From Rhizobium sp. AC27/96 (GTDB lineage: Bacteria; Pseudomonadota; Alphaproteobacteria; Rhizobiales; Rhizobiaceae): a stretch of 64,000 bases of DNA. Shown here one piece after another: positions 53,689 through 62,424 of the stretch (positions within the stretch are counted from its first letter, which is position 1; each line of letters opens with the position of its first letter). The translations under genes were made by a program, and so were the position numbers. The stretch spans positions 186,001-250,000 of the forward strand of contig NZ_LXKN01000070.1 of the NCBI RefSeq assembly GCF_001692325.1. The letters run 5' to 3'. The notes under the pieces are model-generated. The model was not told the DNA's origin and did no database searches. It worked only from the letters and a program-made list of their open reading frames with translations.

Positions 53689-55082
53689 TCTTGAAATACG
53701 CAATGTCATTGGCTTTCGCATGCATGTTGTCGATGGGCCTGCTGGTGTCTGGTTCGGCAAGGGCTGACGAAGACGATACCAAATACGATCTGGGCATGAT
53801 CCCGGCGCCGCATATCCTGCGTCCGCAAGGCAAGGTGACGAGTGAGGTCGTGCTGATCTCCGACGTCGCCGGCTGGGGCGACAAGGAAAAGGCGGTTGCC
53901 GAGAAGCTCGTTACCAGCGGCTCGCTTGTCATCGGCATCGATTATCCGTCCTTCCTGACCTCGCTGAACAAGTATGATGTCAGCCAGAACGACGGCTGCA
54001 TCTACATCGTTGCGGATCTGGAATCGCTTAGCCAGCAGGTGCAGCGGTCCTTCGCCGACAGCACCTACCAGCTGCCTGTCATCGCCGGCGTCGGTGCAGG
54101 CGGCGCCATGGCGCTGACGATTGCAGCGCAGACGCCCGATGCGACCGTCGCAGGCACGCTTGCCGTCGATCCGACCGCCGGCATCGGCTTGAAGCAGGAG
54201 CTTTGCACGCCGGCCGAGAAGAAGACCGATGGCGACATGGTGTCCTTCGGCCTGCAGGACGGTGCCTTGCCCAATCCGATCATGGTCACCTTCACCTCGA
54301 AGGCCCCGAAGGACGGACGCGATCATGTCGAGGAGATCCAGAAGGATCATCCTGAAGTCCAGACCACGGATTCCGATCTCGACGATACATACGCGACGCT
54401 CGAGGCTTCGCTGACGGATCTGATGAAGTCGATCGACAGCGCGAAATCGCCGCTCGGCCTGCCTGTCGATGTCATGGAGACGACGCCCACCGAAGACACG
54501 CTTGCGATCGTCTATTCGGGCGATGGCGGCTGGCGCGATATCGACAAGGAAGTCGGCAGCTATCTGCAGGACCAGGGCATTCCGGTAGTGGGCGTGGATT
54601 CGCTGCACTATTTCTGGTCGGAGCGGTCTCCGCAACAGACGGCCGACGATCTCGCGCGCATGATCCAGTTCTACACCAAGCGCTTCAAGGTCAAGCATGT
54701 CGTGCTGATCGGCTATTCGTTCGGCGCCGATGTGCTGCCGGCGAGCTACAACCGCCTGAAGCAGCCCGACAAGGATAAGATCGTGCAGATGTCCCTCCTG
54801 TCGCTGTCGAAGAAGGTCGATTACGTGATTTCGGTCATGGGTTGGCTCGGAGCTTCAAGCGAGGGCAAGGGTGGTGATCCCATCAACGACCTCAAATCGG
54901 TCAATCCGAAAATGGTGCAATGCATCTACGGCAAGGACGACGACGAGGATGTCGGATGCCCGCTGCTGAAAGGCACCGGCGCCGAAGTCATCGCCATGGA
55001 TGGCGGCCACCATTTCGACGACGACTACGAGGCGCTGTCGAACCATATCATCAATGGCCTTAAGAGCCGCCTCGGCGAATAA
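53685..55082 (+). CDS. atvA: AcvB/VirJ-family periplasmic lysyl-phosphatidylglycerol hydrolase
   Basis: 465 residues, signal peptide (about 1-27), two alpha/beta-hydrolase-like halves. The N-terminal half has a degenerate elbow GVGAGGAM (about 135-142); the C-terminal half has the intact IGYSFGADVLP, Ser345, with VYSGDGGWRDID and GGHHFDD. Agrobacterium AcvB hydrolyses lysyl-phosphatidylglycerol in the periplasm, so synthesis and breakdown are encoded together. It is translationally coupled to mprF; R. tropici atvA is the direct counterpart. Confidence 0.92.
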   Translation: MILKYAMSLAFACMLSMGLLVSGSARADEDDTKYDLGMIPAPHILRPQGKVTSEVVLISDVAGWGDKEKAVAEKLVTSGSLVIGIDYPSFLTSLNKYDVSQNDGCIYIVADLESLSQQVQRSFADSTYQLPVIAGVGAGGAMALTIAAQTPDATVAGTLAVDPTAGIGLKQELCTPAEKKTDGDMVSFGLQDGALPNPIMVTFTSKAPKDGRDHVEEIQKDHPEVQTTDSDLDDTYATLEASLTDLMKSIDSAKSPLGLPVDVMETTPTEDTLAIVYSGDGGWRDIDKEVGSYLQDQGIPVVGVDSLHYFWSERSPQQTADDLARMIQFYTKRFKVKHVVLIGYSFGADVLPASYNRLKQPDKDKIVQMSLLSLSKKVDYVISVMGWLGASSEGKGGDPINDLKSVNPKMVQCIYGKDDDEDVGCPLLKGTGAEVIAMDGGHHFDDDYEALSNHIINGLKSRLGE

Positions 55083-55092
55083 TCGATGCTTG

Positions 55093-55158
55093 ATACGCGC
55101 GGCCGGCCTGTGCCGCGCGTATGTGTTCTTGCGGCCTCGTCGTAATGCGAGGCCGTTT
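55093..55158 (+). terminator. Tandem hairpins after atvA
   Basis: ATACGCGCGGC (55093-55103) pairs perfectly with GCCGCGCGTAT (55112-55122), and CGGCCTCG (55132-55139) with CGAGGCCG (55148-55155), then TTTGC. U-tracts are weak, so this may be factor-assisted termination or 3' protection. Confidence 0.65.
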
Positions 55159-55316
55159 GCGCTTATGGGTCGGCTAGGCGAACGGAGTGCTTATTCCGTG
55201 CCCGCCGCCCAGCAATCATTTGCTTCTTGCCGCGGCTGCCATTAGTCCGGAAAGACATCTATCGCGAATGGCACATGCCAGCGGCCATTCATTCTCACCT
55301 CCAGAAAGGTTCAGCT

Positions 55317-55982
55317 TTGTCTTCCGCCTTCACCAAGACCTATTCCGGCTTCCTGTTCGATATGGATGGCACGATCATCAACTCGATCGCGGCGGCCGAA
55401 CGCGTCTGGGGCAATTGGGCTCGCAGCAAGGGTCTGAACGTCGAAGAATTCATGCCGACCATGCATGGCAAGCGTGGTGTCGATACGATCGGTCAGCTGA
55501 ACTTGCCTGGCGTTGATCCGGTTGCCGAGTCGATTGGTATCATGGAGGCGGAGATTGCAGACCTCGCGGGCGTGGTCGCTCTTCCGGGTGCCGCCGATTT
55601 CCTGGCGTCACTGCCGCCGGAGCGGTGGGCGATCGTGACGTCCTCCCCGTACCGTCTGGCGATGGCACGACTTGACGCCGCCGGCATCCCGGTGCCGCGT
55701 TTCATCGTGACCGCAGAGGACGTCAAGGTCGGCAAGCCCGATCCGCAGGGCTATATCCTCGGAGCGGAACGTCTCGGGCTGCGCACCTCCGATTGCCTGG
55801 TGTTCGAGGATGTCCTGGCTGGCATCAAGGCGGGCGAGGCGGCTGGCGCCGACGTGATGGTCATTACCGCCACGCATTCGCATCCAGTCGAAACCACTCA
55901 CTCGAGCCTGCCGAACTATGAGAATGTCCGCGTGCACATAGAAGGCGATGGCAGGATGTCGATCTTGCACAACGGCGGCTGA
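55317..55982 (+). CDS. HAD-family sugar-phosphate phosphatase-like protein
   Basis: 221 residues, HAD subfamily IA: catalytic Asp motif DMDGTIINS at about residue 13, TSSPYRLAMARL for motif II, KVGKPDPQGYILGAERLG for motif III, and FEDVLAGIKAGEAAGA for motif IV. This layout is close to glycerol-1-phosphatase and 2-deoxyglucose-6-phosphatase. A TTG start at 55317 is chosen because AAAGG sits 7 bases before it; an ATG 14 codons upstream is the alternative. Substrate unknown. Confidence 0.85.
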   Translation: MSSAFTKTYSGFLFDMDGTIINSIAAAERVWGNWARSKGLNVEEFMPTMHGKRGVDTIGQLNLPGVDPVAESIGIMEAEIADLAGVVALPGAADFLASLPPERWAIVTSSPYRLAMARLDAAGIPVPRFIVTAEDVKVGKPDPQGYILGAERLGLRTSDCLVFEDVLAGIKAGEAAGADVMVITATHSHPVETTHSSLPNYENVRVHIEGDGRMSILHNGG

Positions 55983-56085
55983 TGCTCGCCCGCGCTATGC
56001 CATCGCCACATGTCGTTTTCATGCTTTGCAATGGGCTGCCGGCTCATTATGTTTTCGTGATATTGTCTAAAATCGCGAAGATGAG

Positions 56086-56673
56086 ATGACCCCCAAAGAA
56101 CTGAAAGCCCAGTATCGAAACGAGCGTCTGGCGGCGCGCGATGCCATTCCGGCCGATGAACGCATCTCAAAGGGGCTGGCCATGGCCGCCCATGGCGGCG
56201 ACGCGATCGATGTCCGGCCGGGCACGATCGTTTCCGGCTTTCTGCCGATCCGCTCGGAGGTGGATATCCAGCCATTGATGGCAAGGCTTGGTGAACGTGG
56301 TGCGCGGCTCTGCGTGCCCGTCATCCTCGACCGCAGTACGATCGTCTTTCGCGAATTCGTGCCGGGTGTACCACTGGTTCCTGTCGGGTTCGGGACGTTA
56401 GGACCGGGGCCTGATGCGGCTGTCCTCGATCCGGAGGTGATGCTGGTGCCGCTTTCGGCTTTCGACAAAACCGGCCACCGCATCGGCTATGGCGCCGGCC
56501 ATTATGACCGCGCCATCGACCGTCTGCATCAAAAAGGCTTGAATCCGCGCCTCATCGGCATTGCATTCGATTGCCAAGAAGTGCCATCAGTACCGGCTGA
56601 GCCGCATGATGTCCGCCTTGACGCGATTTTGACCGAGAGCGGACTTAATTTCGTTTCGGAAGCGATTGGATAG
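56086..56673 (+). CDS. 5-formyltetrahydrofolate cyclo-ligase
   Basis: 195 residues, ATP-dependent conversion of 5-formyl-THF to 5,10-methenyl-THF. Visible: KAQYRNERLAARDAIP, VSGFLPIRSEVDIQPLM, and the family signature VMLVPLSAFDKTGHRIGYGAGHYDRAIDRL. In E. coli the gene (ygfA) follows ssrS; here it has moved about 11 kb from 6S RNA. The stop is 3 bases before the next gene, giving a coupled pair. Confidence 0.93.
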   Translation: MTPKELKAQYRNERLAARDAIPADERISKGLAMAAHGGDAIDVRPGTIVSGFLPIRSEVDIQPLMARLGERGARLCVPVILDRSTIVFREFVPGVPLVPVGFGTLGPGPDAAVLDPEVMLVPLSAFDKTGHRIGYGAGHYDRAIDRLHQKGLNPRLIGIAFDCQEVPSVPAEPHDVRLDAILTESGLNFVSEAIG

Positions 56674-56676
56674 CGA

Positions 56677-57501
56677 ATGCGGCTGCTTTTTCTGGGTGAC
56701 ATGGTCGGCAAGACCGGGCGGGTTGCGGTGTGGGACCGCTTGCCGGGTCTCGTGTCTGATCTGAAACTCGATTTCGTCATCGTCAATGGCGAGAATGCCG
56801 CCGGCGGTTTCGGCATCACCGAGGATATCTTTCTGGAGACGATCAACGCCGGTGCCGATGTGGTGACGACGGGCAATCACGTCTGGGACCAGAAGGAGGC
56901 CGTTACCTTCTGCGAGCGCCATGACCAATTCCTGCGTCCCGCCAATTATCCGGCCGGCACGCCGGGTCGTGGCTCGGGCATCTACTATGCGCGCAACGGT
57001 GCCCGCGTGCTCGTCGCCAACATCATGGGCCGCGTCTTCATGCATCCCGAGCTGGACGATCCTTTCAAATCAGCCGAAGCCATTCTTGCCGCATGCCCGC
57101 TGAAAGAACAGGCGGACGCCATCATTTTCGATTTTCATGCCGAAGCGACTAGCGAGAAGCAATGCTTCGGCCATTTCGTCGATGGCCGCGCCAGCTTCGT
57201 CGTCGGCACCCATACGCATGTGCCGACCGCCGATGCGCAGATCCTGAACGGCGGCACCGCCTATATGTCGGATGCCGGCATGTGCGGTGACTATGATTCC
57301 TCGCTTGGCATGGAGAAGGAGGAACCGCTCAACCGGTTCATCTCGAAGATGCCGAAGGGCCGCTTCGAAGCGGCATCTGGACCCGCGACCATCTGCGGCG
57401 TCGGCGTGGAGATATCGGATGCGACGGGACTTGCCGAGAAGATCGCGCCGTTGAGGCTCGGACCAAGGCTGGCGGAAACCATTCCCGAATTCTGGCGCTA
57501 G
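56677..57501 (+). CDS. YmdB-family metallophosphoesterase (TIGR00282)
   Basis: 274 residues: LFLGDMVGKTGRVAVW with the first metal Asp, VIVNGENAAGGFGIT, VVTTGNHVWDQKEAVTF, IIFDFHAEATSEKQC, and GTHTHVPTADAQ. All metal ligands of the calcineurin-like fold are present. Characterised members hydrolyse 2',3'-cyclic mononucleotides or cAMP and affect RNA or biofilms. It follows the cyclo-ligase gene by 3 bases, so is in the same operon; a metabolic link between them is not known. Confidence 0.9.
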   Translation: MRLLFLGDMVGKTGRVAVWDRLPGLVSDLKLDFVIVNGENAAGGFGITEDIFLETINAGADVVTTGNHVWDQKEAVTFCERHDQFLRPANYPAGTPGRGSGIYYARNGARVLVANIMGRVFMHPELDDPFKSAEAILAACPLKEQADAIIFDFHAEATSEKQCFGHFVDGRASFVVGTHTHVPTADAQILNGGTAYMSDAGMCGDYDSSLGMEKEEPLNRFISKMPKGRFEAASGPATICGVGVEISDATGLAEKIAPLRLGPRLAETIPEFWR

Positions 57502-57553
57502 CGCCTTTTCGCTTTTCTTCGAATCGCGAAAATGCTCTATCTCCTTGTTTTTA

Positions 57554-57603
57554 CGCATTTCCGGACGGAAAACCGCTGTGCACTTTTCCTGGAAATGCTC
57601 TAA
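57554..57603. repeat. REP-like rhizobial palindrome, second element
   Basis: GCATTTCC (57554 on) ... GGAAATGC form the outer arms of an imperfect palindrome: GCATTTCCGGACGGAAAACC, GCTGTGCAC, TTTTCCTGGAAATGCTC. The pattern matches the widespread rhizobial element related to the repeat at 31351-31400. It lies in the gap after the phosphoesterase gene. Confidence 0.65.
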
Positions 57604-57731
57604 ACGCTGCACGATAATTCATCACCGCAATCCAATGACGCGATTGTGAGCAACCGCGTCTGATTGTCGCTGGACCTGTTTCGGGTCATGTCGCATCCTT
57701 TCGCCATTATCGGGCTTGAGGGGATGGCATG

Positions 57732-58571
57732 ATGCCGCGGTTTCCTGTCTTTGCCGTGTTCTTCCTATCGATCATATTCGGCTGGGGCACGGCTGACGCC
57801 CAGCAAAAGCCTTCTCGCCCGCAGCCCAGCCAATGCCAGGCGATTGCCCAATCCTTGCCAAAGGCGACCTTCGCCAGCTTCTCGGGGCCGGCGGCAACGC
57901 CTGCCAGCGATACCGTCAATGACGACGTGAAAATTACCTTCCTCGGCCATGCGACGCTATTCATCGAAACACCAGGCGGCGTTTCGATCGCCACGGACTT
58001 CAGCGGCGCCTATCCACCGCCCTACACGCCCGAAGTCGTCACCATGAACAAGGCGCATCCGAGCCACTACACGCTGACGCCCGACCCGGCGATCAAATAT
58101 GTATTGCACGGCTGGAACGACACGCCCGGTGAGCCGGCCAAGATCCACCTGACCGTAGGCGATACGCTGATCCGCAACGTGGTGACCGATATCCGCACCT
58201 GGGGTGGCGGCGTCGAGCCCAACGGCAATTCGATCTTCATCTTCGAAGTGGCGGGGCTTTGCATCGGCCATCTCGGGCACCTGCATTTCGAACTGACCGA
58301 TCAGCAATATGCCGAGATTGGGCGCCTTGACGTCGTGATGGTGCCGGTCGATGGCGGCCTGACCATGGGAGCCGACAGTATGAGCCGGGTGGTCAAGCGG
58401 CTGCGCTCGTCGCTCATCCTGCCCATGCATCGCTGGGGACCGCCTGTCGATCAATTCCTGGCTTTGTTCGGCCCTGATTTCGATGTTGGCTACGCGCCGA
58501 CGTCAAGCGTCACGGTTTCGTTGAAGACCCTGCCGCGCAAGCCGCTGATCTATGTGCTGAAGGGCATCTGA
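57732..58571 (+). CDS. Secreted metallo-beta-lactamase-fold protein (UlaG-like), degenerate metal motif
   Basis: 279 residues with a Sec signal peptide (VFFLSIIFGWGTADA, about 1-23). The MBL scaffold is evident from ITFLGHATLFIETPGGVSI and IGHLGHLHFE near the C-terminal half, and MVPVDGG. The first metal loop, normally HxHxDH, reads KAHPSHYTL (His109 and His112, no Asp), so metal binding may be single-site or absent; secreted relatives with the HSSHYT variant exist. Start ATG 57732, or ATG 57729 in frame one codon earlier. No operon partner; function unknown. Confidence 0.75.
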   Translation: MPRFPVFAVFFLSIIFGWGTADAQQKPSRPQPSQCQAIAQSLPKATFASFSGPAATPASDTVNDDVKITFLGHATLFIETPGGVSIATDFSGAYPPPYTPEVVTMNKAHPSHYTLTPDPAIKYVLHGWNDTPGEPAKIHLTVGDTLIRNVVTDIRTWGGGVEPNGNSIFIFEVAGLCIGHLGHLHFELTDQQYAEIGRLDVVMVPVDGGLTMGADSMSRVVKRLRSSLILPMHRWGPPVDQFLALFGPDFDVGYAPTSSVTVSLKTLPRKPLIYVLKGI

Positions 58572-58696
58572 TCATCGGCACCGCAGCAACGCTTTGTGAG
58601 CGCTGGCCGTCCTCAATCCGGCTTTTTGCTTGAATCAAGGCCGCTTCGCTCTTATAACGCCGCCCATTCCCAACAAAAGACGTGAACAGGGGTGCC

Positions 58697-59443
58697 ATGG
58701 CTGGCCATTCACAGTTTAAAAACATCATGCACCGCAAGGGTCGTCAGGACTCGGTGCGTTCGAAAATGTTCTCGAAGCTGGCGCGTGAAATCACCGTCGC
58801 CGCCAAGGCGGGTCTGCCCGACCCGACCATGAATGCGAGCCTGCGCCTGGCGATACAGAACGCCAAGGCCCAGTCGATGCCGAAGGACAATATTGACCGC
58901 GCCATCAAGAAGGCCTCCGGCAATGACGGCGAAAACTACGATGCAGTTCGCTACGAGGGCTACGGCCCCGGCGGCACGGCGATCATCGTCGAGGCGCTGA
59001 CTGACAATCGCAACCGCACAGCCTCGAACGTCCGTTCGATCTTCACCAAGGCAGGCGGTGCGTTGGGCGAAACCGGTTCGGTTTCCTTCTCCTTCGACCA
59101 TGTCGGCGAGATTACCTACAAGCCGACCGTCGGCGATGCCGACAAGGTTATGGAAGCGGCGATCGAAGCCGGCGCCGACGACGTCGAGAGCGACGAAGAA
59201 GGCCACACCATTATCTGCGGTTTCGAAGCGATGAACGAGGTTGCCAAGGCGCTCGAAGCGACGCTCGGCGAAGCCGAAACCGTCAAGGCGATCTGGCGCG
59301 CGCAGAATAATGTGCCGGTCGATGAAGAAAAGGCGCAATCGCTGATGAAGCTCATCGATAGCCTTGAAGACGACGACGATGTGCAGAATGTCTATTCGAA
59401 CTTCGAAGTTTCCGAAGAGGTGATGGCCAAGCTGTCAGCCTGA
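58697..59443 (+). CDS. YebC/PmpR family DNA-binding regulator
   Basis: 248 residues: [39 protein letters not shown], then [55 protein letters not shown], the domain II-III blocks, and QNNVPV. YebC proteins bind DNA or help ribosomes translate Pro stretches. The ATG at 58697 gives the conserved N-terminus; a GTG 5 codons upstream would add residues not in the family. Followed by a strong terminator. Confidence 0.94.
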   Translation: MAGHSQFKNIMHRKGRQDSVRSKMFSKLAREITVAAKAGLPDPTMNASLRLAIQNAKAQSMPKDNIDRAIKKASGNDGENYDAVRYEGYGPGGTAIIVEALTDNRNRTASNVRSIFTKAGGALGETGSVSFSFDHVGEITYKPTVGDADKVMEAAIEAGADDVESDEEGHTIICGFEAMNEVAKALEATLGEAETVKAIWRAQNNVPVDEEKAQSLMKLIDSLEDDDDVQNVYSNFEVSEEVMAKLSA

Positions 59444-59463
59444 TCGGCGTGATTGATTGAAGG

Positions 59464-59496
59464 AAGCCGGCCGCAGCGATGCGGCCGGCTTTTTTG
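59464..59496 (+). terminator. Terminator of the yebC gene
   Basis: AAGCCGGCCGC (59464-59474), loop AGCGAT, GCGGCCGGCTT (59481-59491), then TTTTT. It also separates yebC from the convergent anti-sigma gene, 59 bases after the yebC stop. Confidence 0.9.
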
Positions 59497-59502
59497 TTTG
59501 CC

Positions 59503-60306
59503 TCAGGGTGTGGTGGCGCGTGAGAAGTCGTCGCGGAAGGCCGTGAGATCCGGTGCACTGACATCCGAGACCGCCCAGAATACCAGCCCATCCGCATACC
59601 ATTCGGCGAAATTGTAACCGTCCTTCTCCGCCGTGTTGCGATTGGCTGATGTCCCCGGCCAGATGAAGAGATTGATGACATGGCCATGCCGGCGGTAGAT
59701 CAGCGCCGCGACGACCCGGCCGTTCAGATAGTCCACCCTGCCGCCGACAAGGGGAAAGCCCTGTGTCGCCAGATCGACCACCGGCGGGGAGAAATCGATC
59801 TTGCCGTTGAACCATGGTTTGACGGTGTGCTGGTCGGAGGTCAGCACATCCGTCAGGTGATCGGCGAGCATCGAGCGCACATGGCTCGCCAGAAGCTGAT
59901 CCTCGATCGTCTGGCTCTGCTGCGGCACGTTCAAGACCAGCATCAGGCTCGCTGCCAGTACGGCGAGGGAGGGTATGAAGCTCCATTGCCGGACGAATTG
60001 CCAGAAGCGATGCCATGGGCTCTCCGTGCTGGTCGCCGCCGTCATAGCGCGCGCCATCATCGCCTGCTCTAGCGCCAGCGCAGTCTGGACGCGTGCGTGG
60101 ACAGCATCCGGCGTCTGCCATTTCACGCCGTCGCGGCCGGCAAGGCGCTTCACCATGAGAGCCTCTTCCATCTCCTGGGCGCAGTCTGCGCAGGTCGCAA
60201 GATGCGCCTCGAAGCGCGCGGCGTTGCTGGCATCGAGTTCACCATCGATGAAACCGTGCAGAAGGTCGCTCCACTCGCCGTGATCATTGATTTGCCCTTC
60301 GCTCAT
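59503..60306 (-). CDS. Zinc-binding membrane anti-sigma factor
   Basis: 267 residues. N-terminal ZAS domain: WSDLLHGFIDGELD, then HLATCADCAQEM, i.e. His35-x3-Cys39-x2-Cys42 (with an earlier His), the zinc site that clamps a sigma factor. One TM segment lies near residues 108-125 (SFIPSLAVLAASLMLVLNV), and a periplasmic domain of about 140 residues that ends WAVSDVSAPDLTAFRDDF. Overlaps the sigma gene by 4 bases, the usual coupling. It senses an envelope signal and releases the sigma factor. Confidence 0.87.
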   Translation of the reverse strand: MSEGQINDHGEWSDLLHGFIDGELDASNAARFEAHLATCADCAQEMEEALMVKRLAGRDGVKWQTPDAVHARVQTALALEQAMMARAMTAATSTESPWHRFWQFVRQWSFIPSLAVLAASLMLVLNVPQQSQTIEDQLLASHVRSMLADHLTDVLTSDQHTVKPWFNGKIDFSPPVVDLATQGFPLVGGRVDYLNGRVVAALIYRRHGHVINLFIWPGTSANRNTAEKDGYNFAEWYADGLVFWAVSDVSAPDLTAFRDDFSRATTP

Positions 60307-60845
60307 CGCGCCGCCCCTTTCTCATCGAGGCTGCGCCAGGCCTCGCCGAAATCGCGGCGGGCGCGGGCGAGGCGCGACATGACGGTGCCGATCGGGGCAT
60401 CGATGATCTCGGCGATCTCCTTGTAGGAGAGGTCTTCGAGTTCCCGCAGCACCAGGACTTCGCGCATGGCGTCGGGCAGCATGTTGATGACCTCACGTAC
60501 CCGCAGCGTTTCCGTCTTGCGGACAAGGGCCATCTCAGGTGTGTCTTCTTCGGAAACCGCCTCCGGCGACGGTGTGTCTTCCGATAAGTCATCGCCGCTA
60601 GTCATCGGCTGTTCGTGACGGTTTTTGCGCCGCCCCTCCTGCAGCCAGGCGTGATAGCAGTTGCGGACAATGGTGAAGGTCCAGGCGCGGGCATCACCAT
60701 CGCGAAAGCCGCCAAAGCCGCGATAGGCGCGCAGGAACGCCTCCTGCACGATATCCTGCGCGGCATCGGCATCCCGGCTGAGGAAACGTGCAAAATTATA
60801 GGCGGCATCCAGATGTGGAATGATGGTGCGCTGGAAATGGCGCAT
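60303..60845 (-). CDS. ECF RNA polymerase sigma factor
   Basis: 180 residues from the ATG at 60845: region 2 is AAYNFARFLSRDADAAQDIVQEAFLRAYRG and FTIVRNCYHAWL, region 4 is LRELEDLSYKEIAEIIDAPIGTVMSRLARARR. The frame remains open with in-frame ATGs at 60914 and 61091, the latter after GGGGA, but the extra 80 residues have no family similarity. Partner anti-sigma gene overlaps it. Divergent from the MBL-TPR-DoxX operon, about 580 bases away, the likely target. Confidence 0.88.
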   Translation of the reverse strand: MRHFQRTIIPHLDAAYNFARFLSRDADAAQDIVQEAFLRAYRGFGGFRDGDARAWTFTIVRNCYHAWLQEGRRKNRHEQPMTSGDDLSEDTPSPEAVSEEDTPEMALVRKTETLRVREVINMLPDAMREVLVLRELEDLSYKEIAEIIDAPIGTVMSRLARARRDFGEAWRSLDEKGAAR

Positions 60846-61424
60846 GGTCTCGTCGGCGGATGAGATCGTACGCGCATGCGGTTTGGCGGTGTCGCCCAGC
60901 CCGGTTGCCGTCATGAGATTGGGACAAGCGGGTGTCGCTCTTCCGCGCTCGCTCTCTCCCGCAAGGAGGGCTGCCAATCGAGCGGCAAACTGCTGCAGGC
61001 TGTGTATCGCGCTCGTTCGCAGCCAGTTCAAGGTCACTGTATGAAGTTGACGGTCGAATGAAATAGAGCTGATCATCTGGGCGTCTGTCATCATGGTCCC
61101 CGCGAAACGCCGATGCCGACTTTAAGCCTCGGTTCCGGCGCTTGCAATGTTGCCTAAGAACCTAGATCGCGCTCGCATGGGTTTTATTCCCCTGGGCAGG
61201 AAAAAAATCTAAGGCGATGCATCCAGTCGACCAGCATCGGACGGATTGCGATTTGACCCCTCAGCCAACGATCAAAATAATCGTTTACTTTCAAATGCTT
61301 GAACGAATTCTTCTTGTCGGAGGGAATAAGCCCCGGCGGCCTTCGATCTTCTTCCTCAGCGAGGACGGCAACCTGCAGCGTCCTTCGCCTGGCTGAAAGG
61401 CCATCACCCTGAGGAGATATTGCG
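60846..61424. promoter_or_regulatory. Divergent regulatory gap between the ECF sigma factor and its likely target operon
   Basis: No gene is recognised. On the plus strand GGAATA (61323-61328), a 15-base spacer and CGATC (61344-61348) resemble an ECF-type -35/-10 pair upstream of the MBL gene. GAGGAG lies about 9 bases before the ATG at 61425. The promoter call is a weak motif reading only. Confidence 0.35.
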
Positions 61425-62399
61425 ATGTTGGACATGACCCGCCGTGCCGTGCTCGGAACGGCCGCCGCCGCGGCAGCCTTCGGACTGTCGTCGAAGCTCG
61501 AATTCATTCCCCAAGCCTTTGCCGCGACGCCGCTGGAGCCGGCCGTCGGCTTCTACAAGTATAAGGTCGGTTCGGTCGAAATCACCGCGATCTATGACGG
61601 TATCTGGCGCAAGCCGCACGACCCGGCCTTCATCAAGAACGCTTCCGTCGACGACACCAAGGAGGCTCTTTCCAAGGCTGGTCTCACGACCGACTTCATG
61701 CCCATTCCGCTGACCGTCGTTGTTCTCGATATTGGCGGTCGCAAGATCATGATGGATGCAGGCTCCGGTGTCGGGCAATGGCAGACCAATGCCACGCATC
61801 TGCCGGCCAACATGGCCGCTGCCGGCATCGACTACCGGAAGATCGATACGATCATGATCTCGCATTTCCATCCGGACCATGTCTGGGGCCTGATGGAAAA
61901 GGGAACGAACGCACCTGTCTTCCCGAATGCCGAGCTGATCGTCAACGCCAACGAATACAATTGGTGGACCGATCCCAGCCGTGTCGACAAGCTGGCGGAG
62001 GGCCGCAAGGAAGCCGGCCGGCGCATCGCGTCCGTCTTTCCGAAATGGAAGAACTGGAAGCTGGTCGATGACGGTGCCGAGGTCGTGCCGGGCGTGCGCA
62101 TCATGGCGGCATACGGTCACACACCTGGCCATTCGGTCTTCCATATCGATGGCGGCAGCGAACAGCTGCTTGTTTCGGCCGACATCATGTACGTGCCGGC
62201 GCTGCTAGCACCTCATCCCGAATGGGAAGGCAGCTACGACCAGGACGGCCCGATGGCTGTCGCCACCCGCCGCAGGCTGATCGACCGTGTCATCGCCGAC
62301 AAGATCAGGATCTGCGGCTCGCATTTTCCATTCCCGGGCTCCGGCACCTTCGTCAAGGACGGCAATACCTACGGATTCACCCCCACCATCCAGGCCTGA
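61425..62399 (+). CDS. Tat-exported metallo-beta-lactamase-fold hydrolase
   Basis: 324 residues with a twin-arginine leader (MTRRAVLGTAAAAAAFGL, cleaved near AFAA). The full metal loop HFHPDH occurs at His147, His149, Asp151, His152; later GHTPGHS and DIMYVPAL give the remaining ligands, ending in GSHFPFPGSG. The layout resembles the methyl-parathion-hydrolase/AHL-lactonase-like MBL group. It is the first gene of a plus-strand unit with a TPR gene (25 bases on) and a DoxX gene. Substrate unknown; periplasmic. Confidence 0.85.
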   Translation: MLDMTRRAVLGTAAAAAAFGLSSKLEFIPQAFAATPLEPAVGFYKYKVGSVEITAIYDGIWRKPHDPAFIKNASVDDTKEALSKAGLTTDFMPIPLTVVVLDIGGRKIMMDAGSGVGQWQTNATHLPANMAAAGIDYRKIDTIMISHFHPDHVWGLMEKGTNAPVFPNAELIVNANEYNWWTDPSRVDKLAEGRKEAGRRIASVFPKWKNWKLVDDGAEVVPGVRIMAAYGHTPGHSVFHIDGGSEQLLVSADIMYVPALLAPHPEWEGSYDQDGPMAVATRRRLIDRVIADKIRICGSHFPFPGSGTFVKDGNTYGFTPTIQA

Positions 62400-62424
62400 A
62401 CGGCCAAACAGAGGAGCTAAAACC

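Noticed and set aside
60846-61091. An N-terminal extension of the ECF sigma factor by 82 residues
   Set aside because: An ATG with GGGGA exists at 61091, but ECF factors of this type start close to region 2 and the extra residues show no helix or conservation pattern, so the shorter start is favoured, though not proven.
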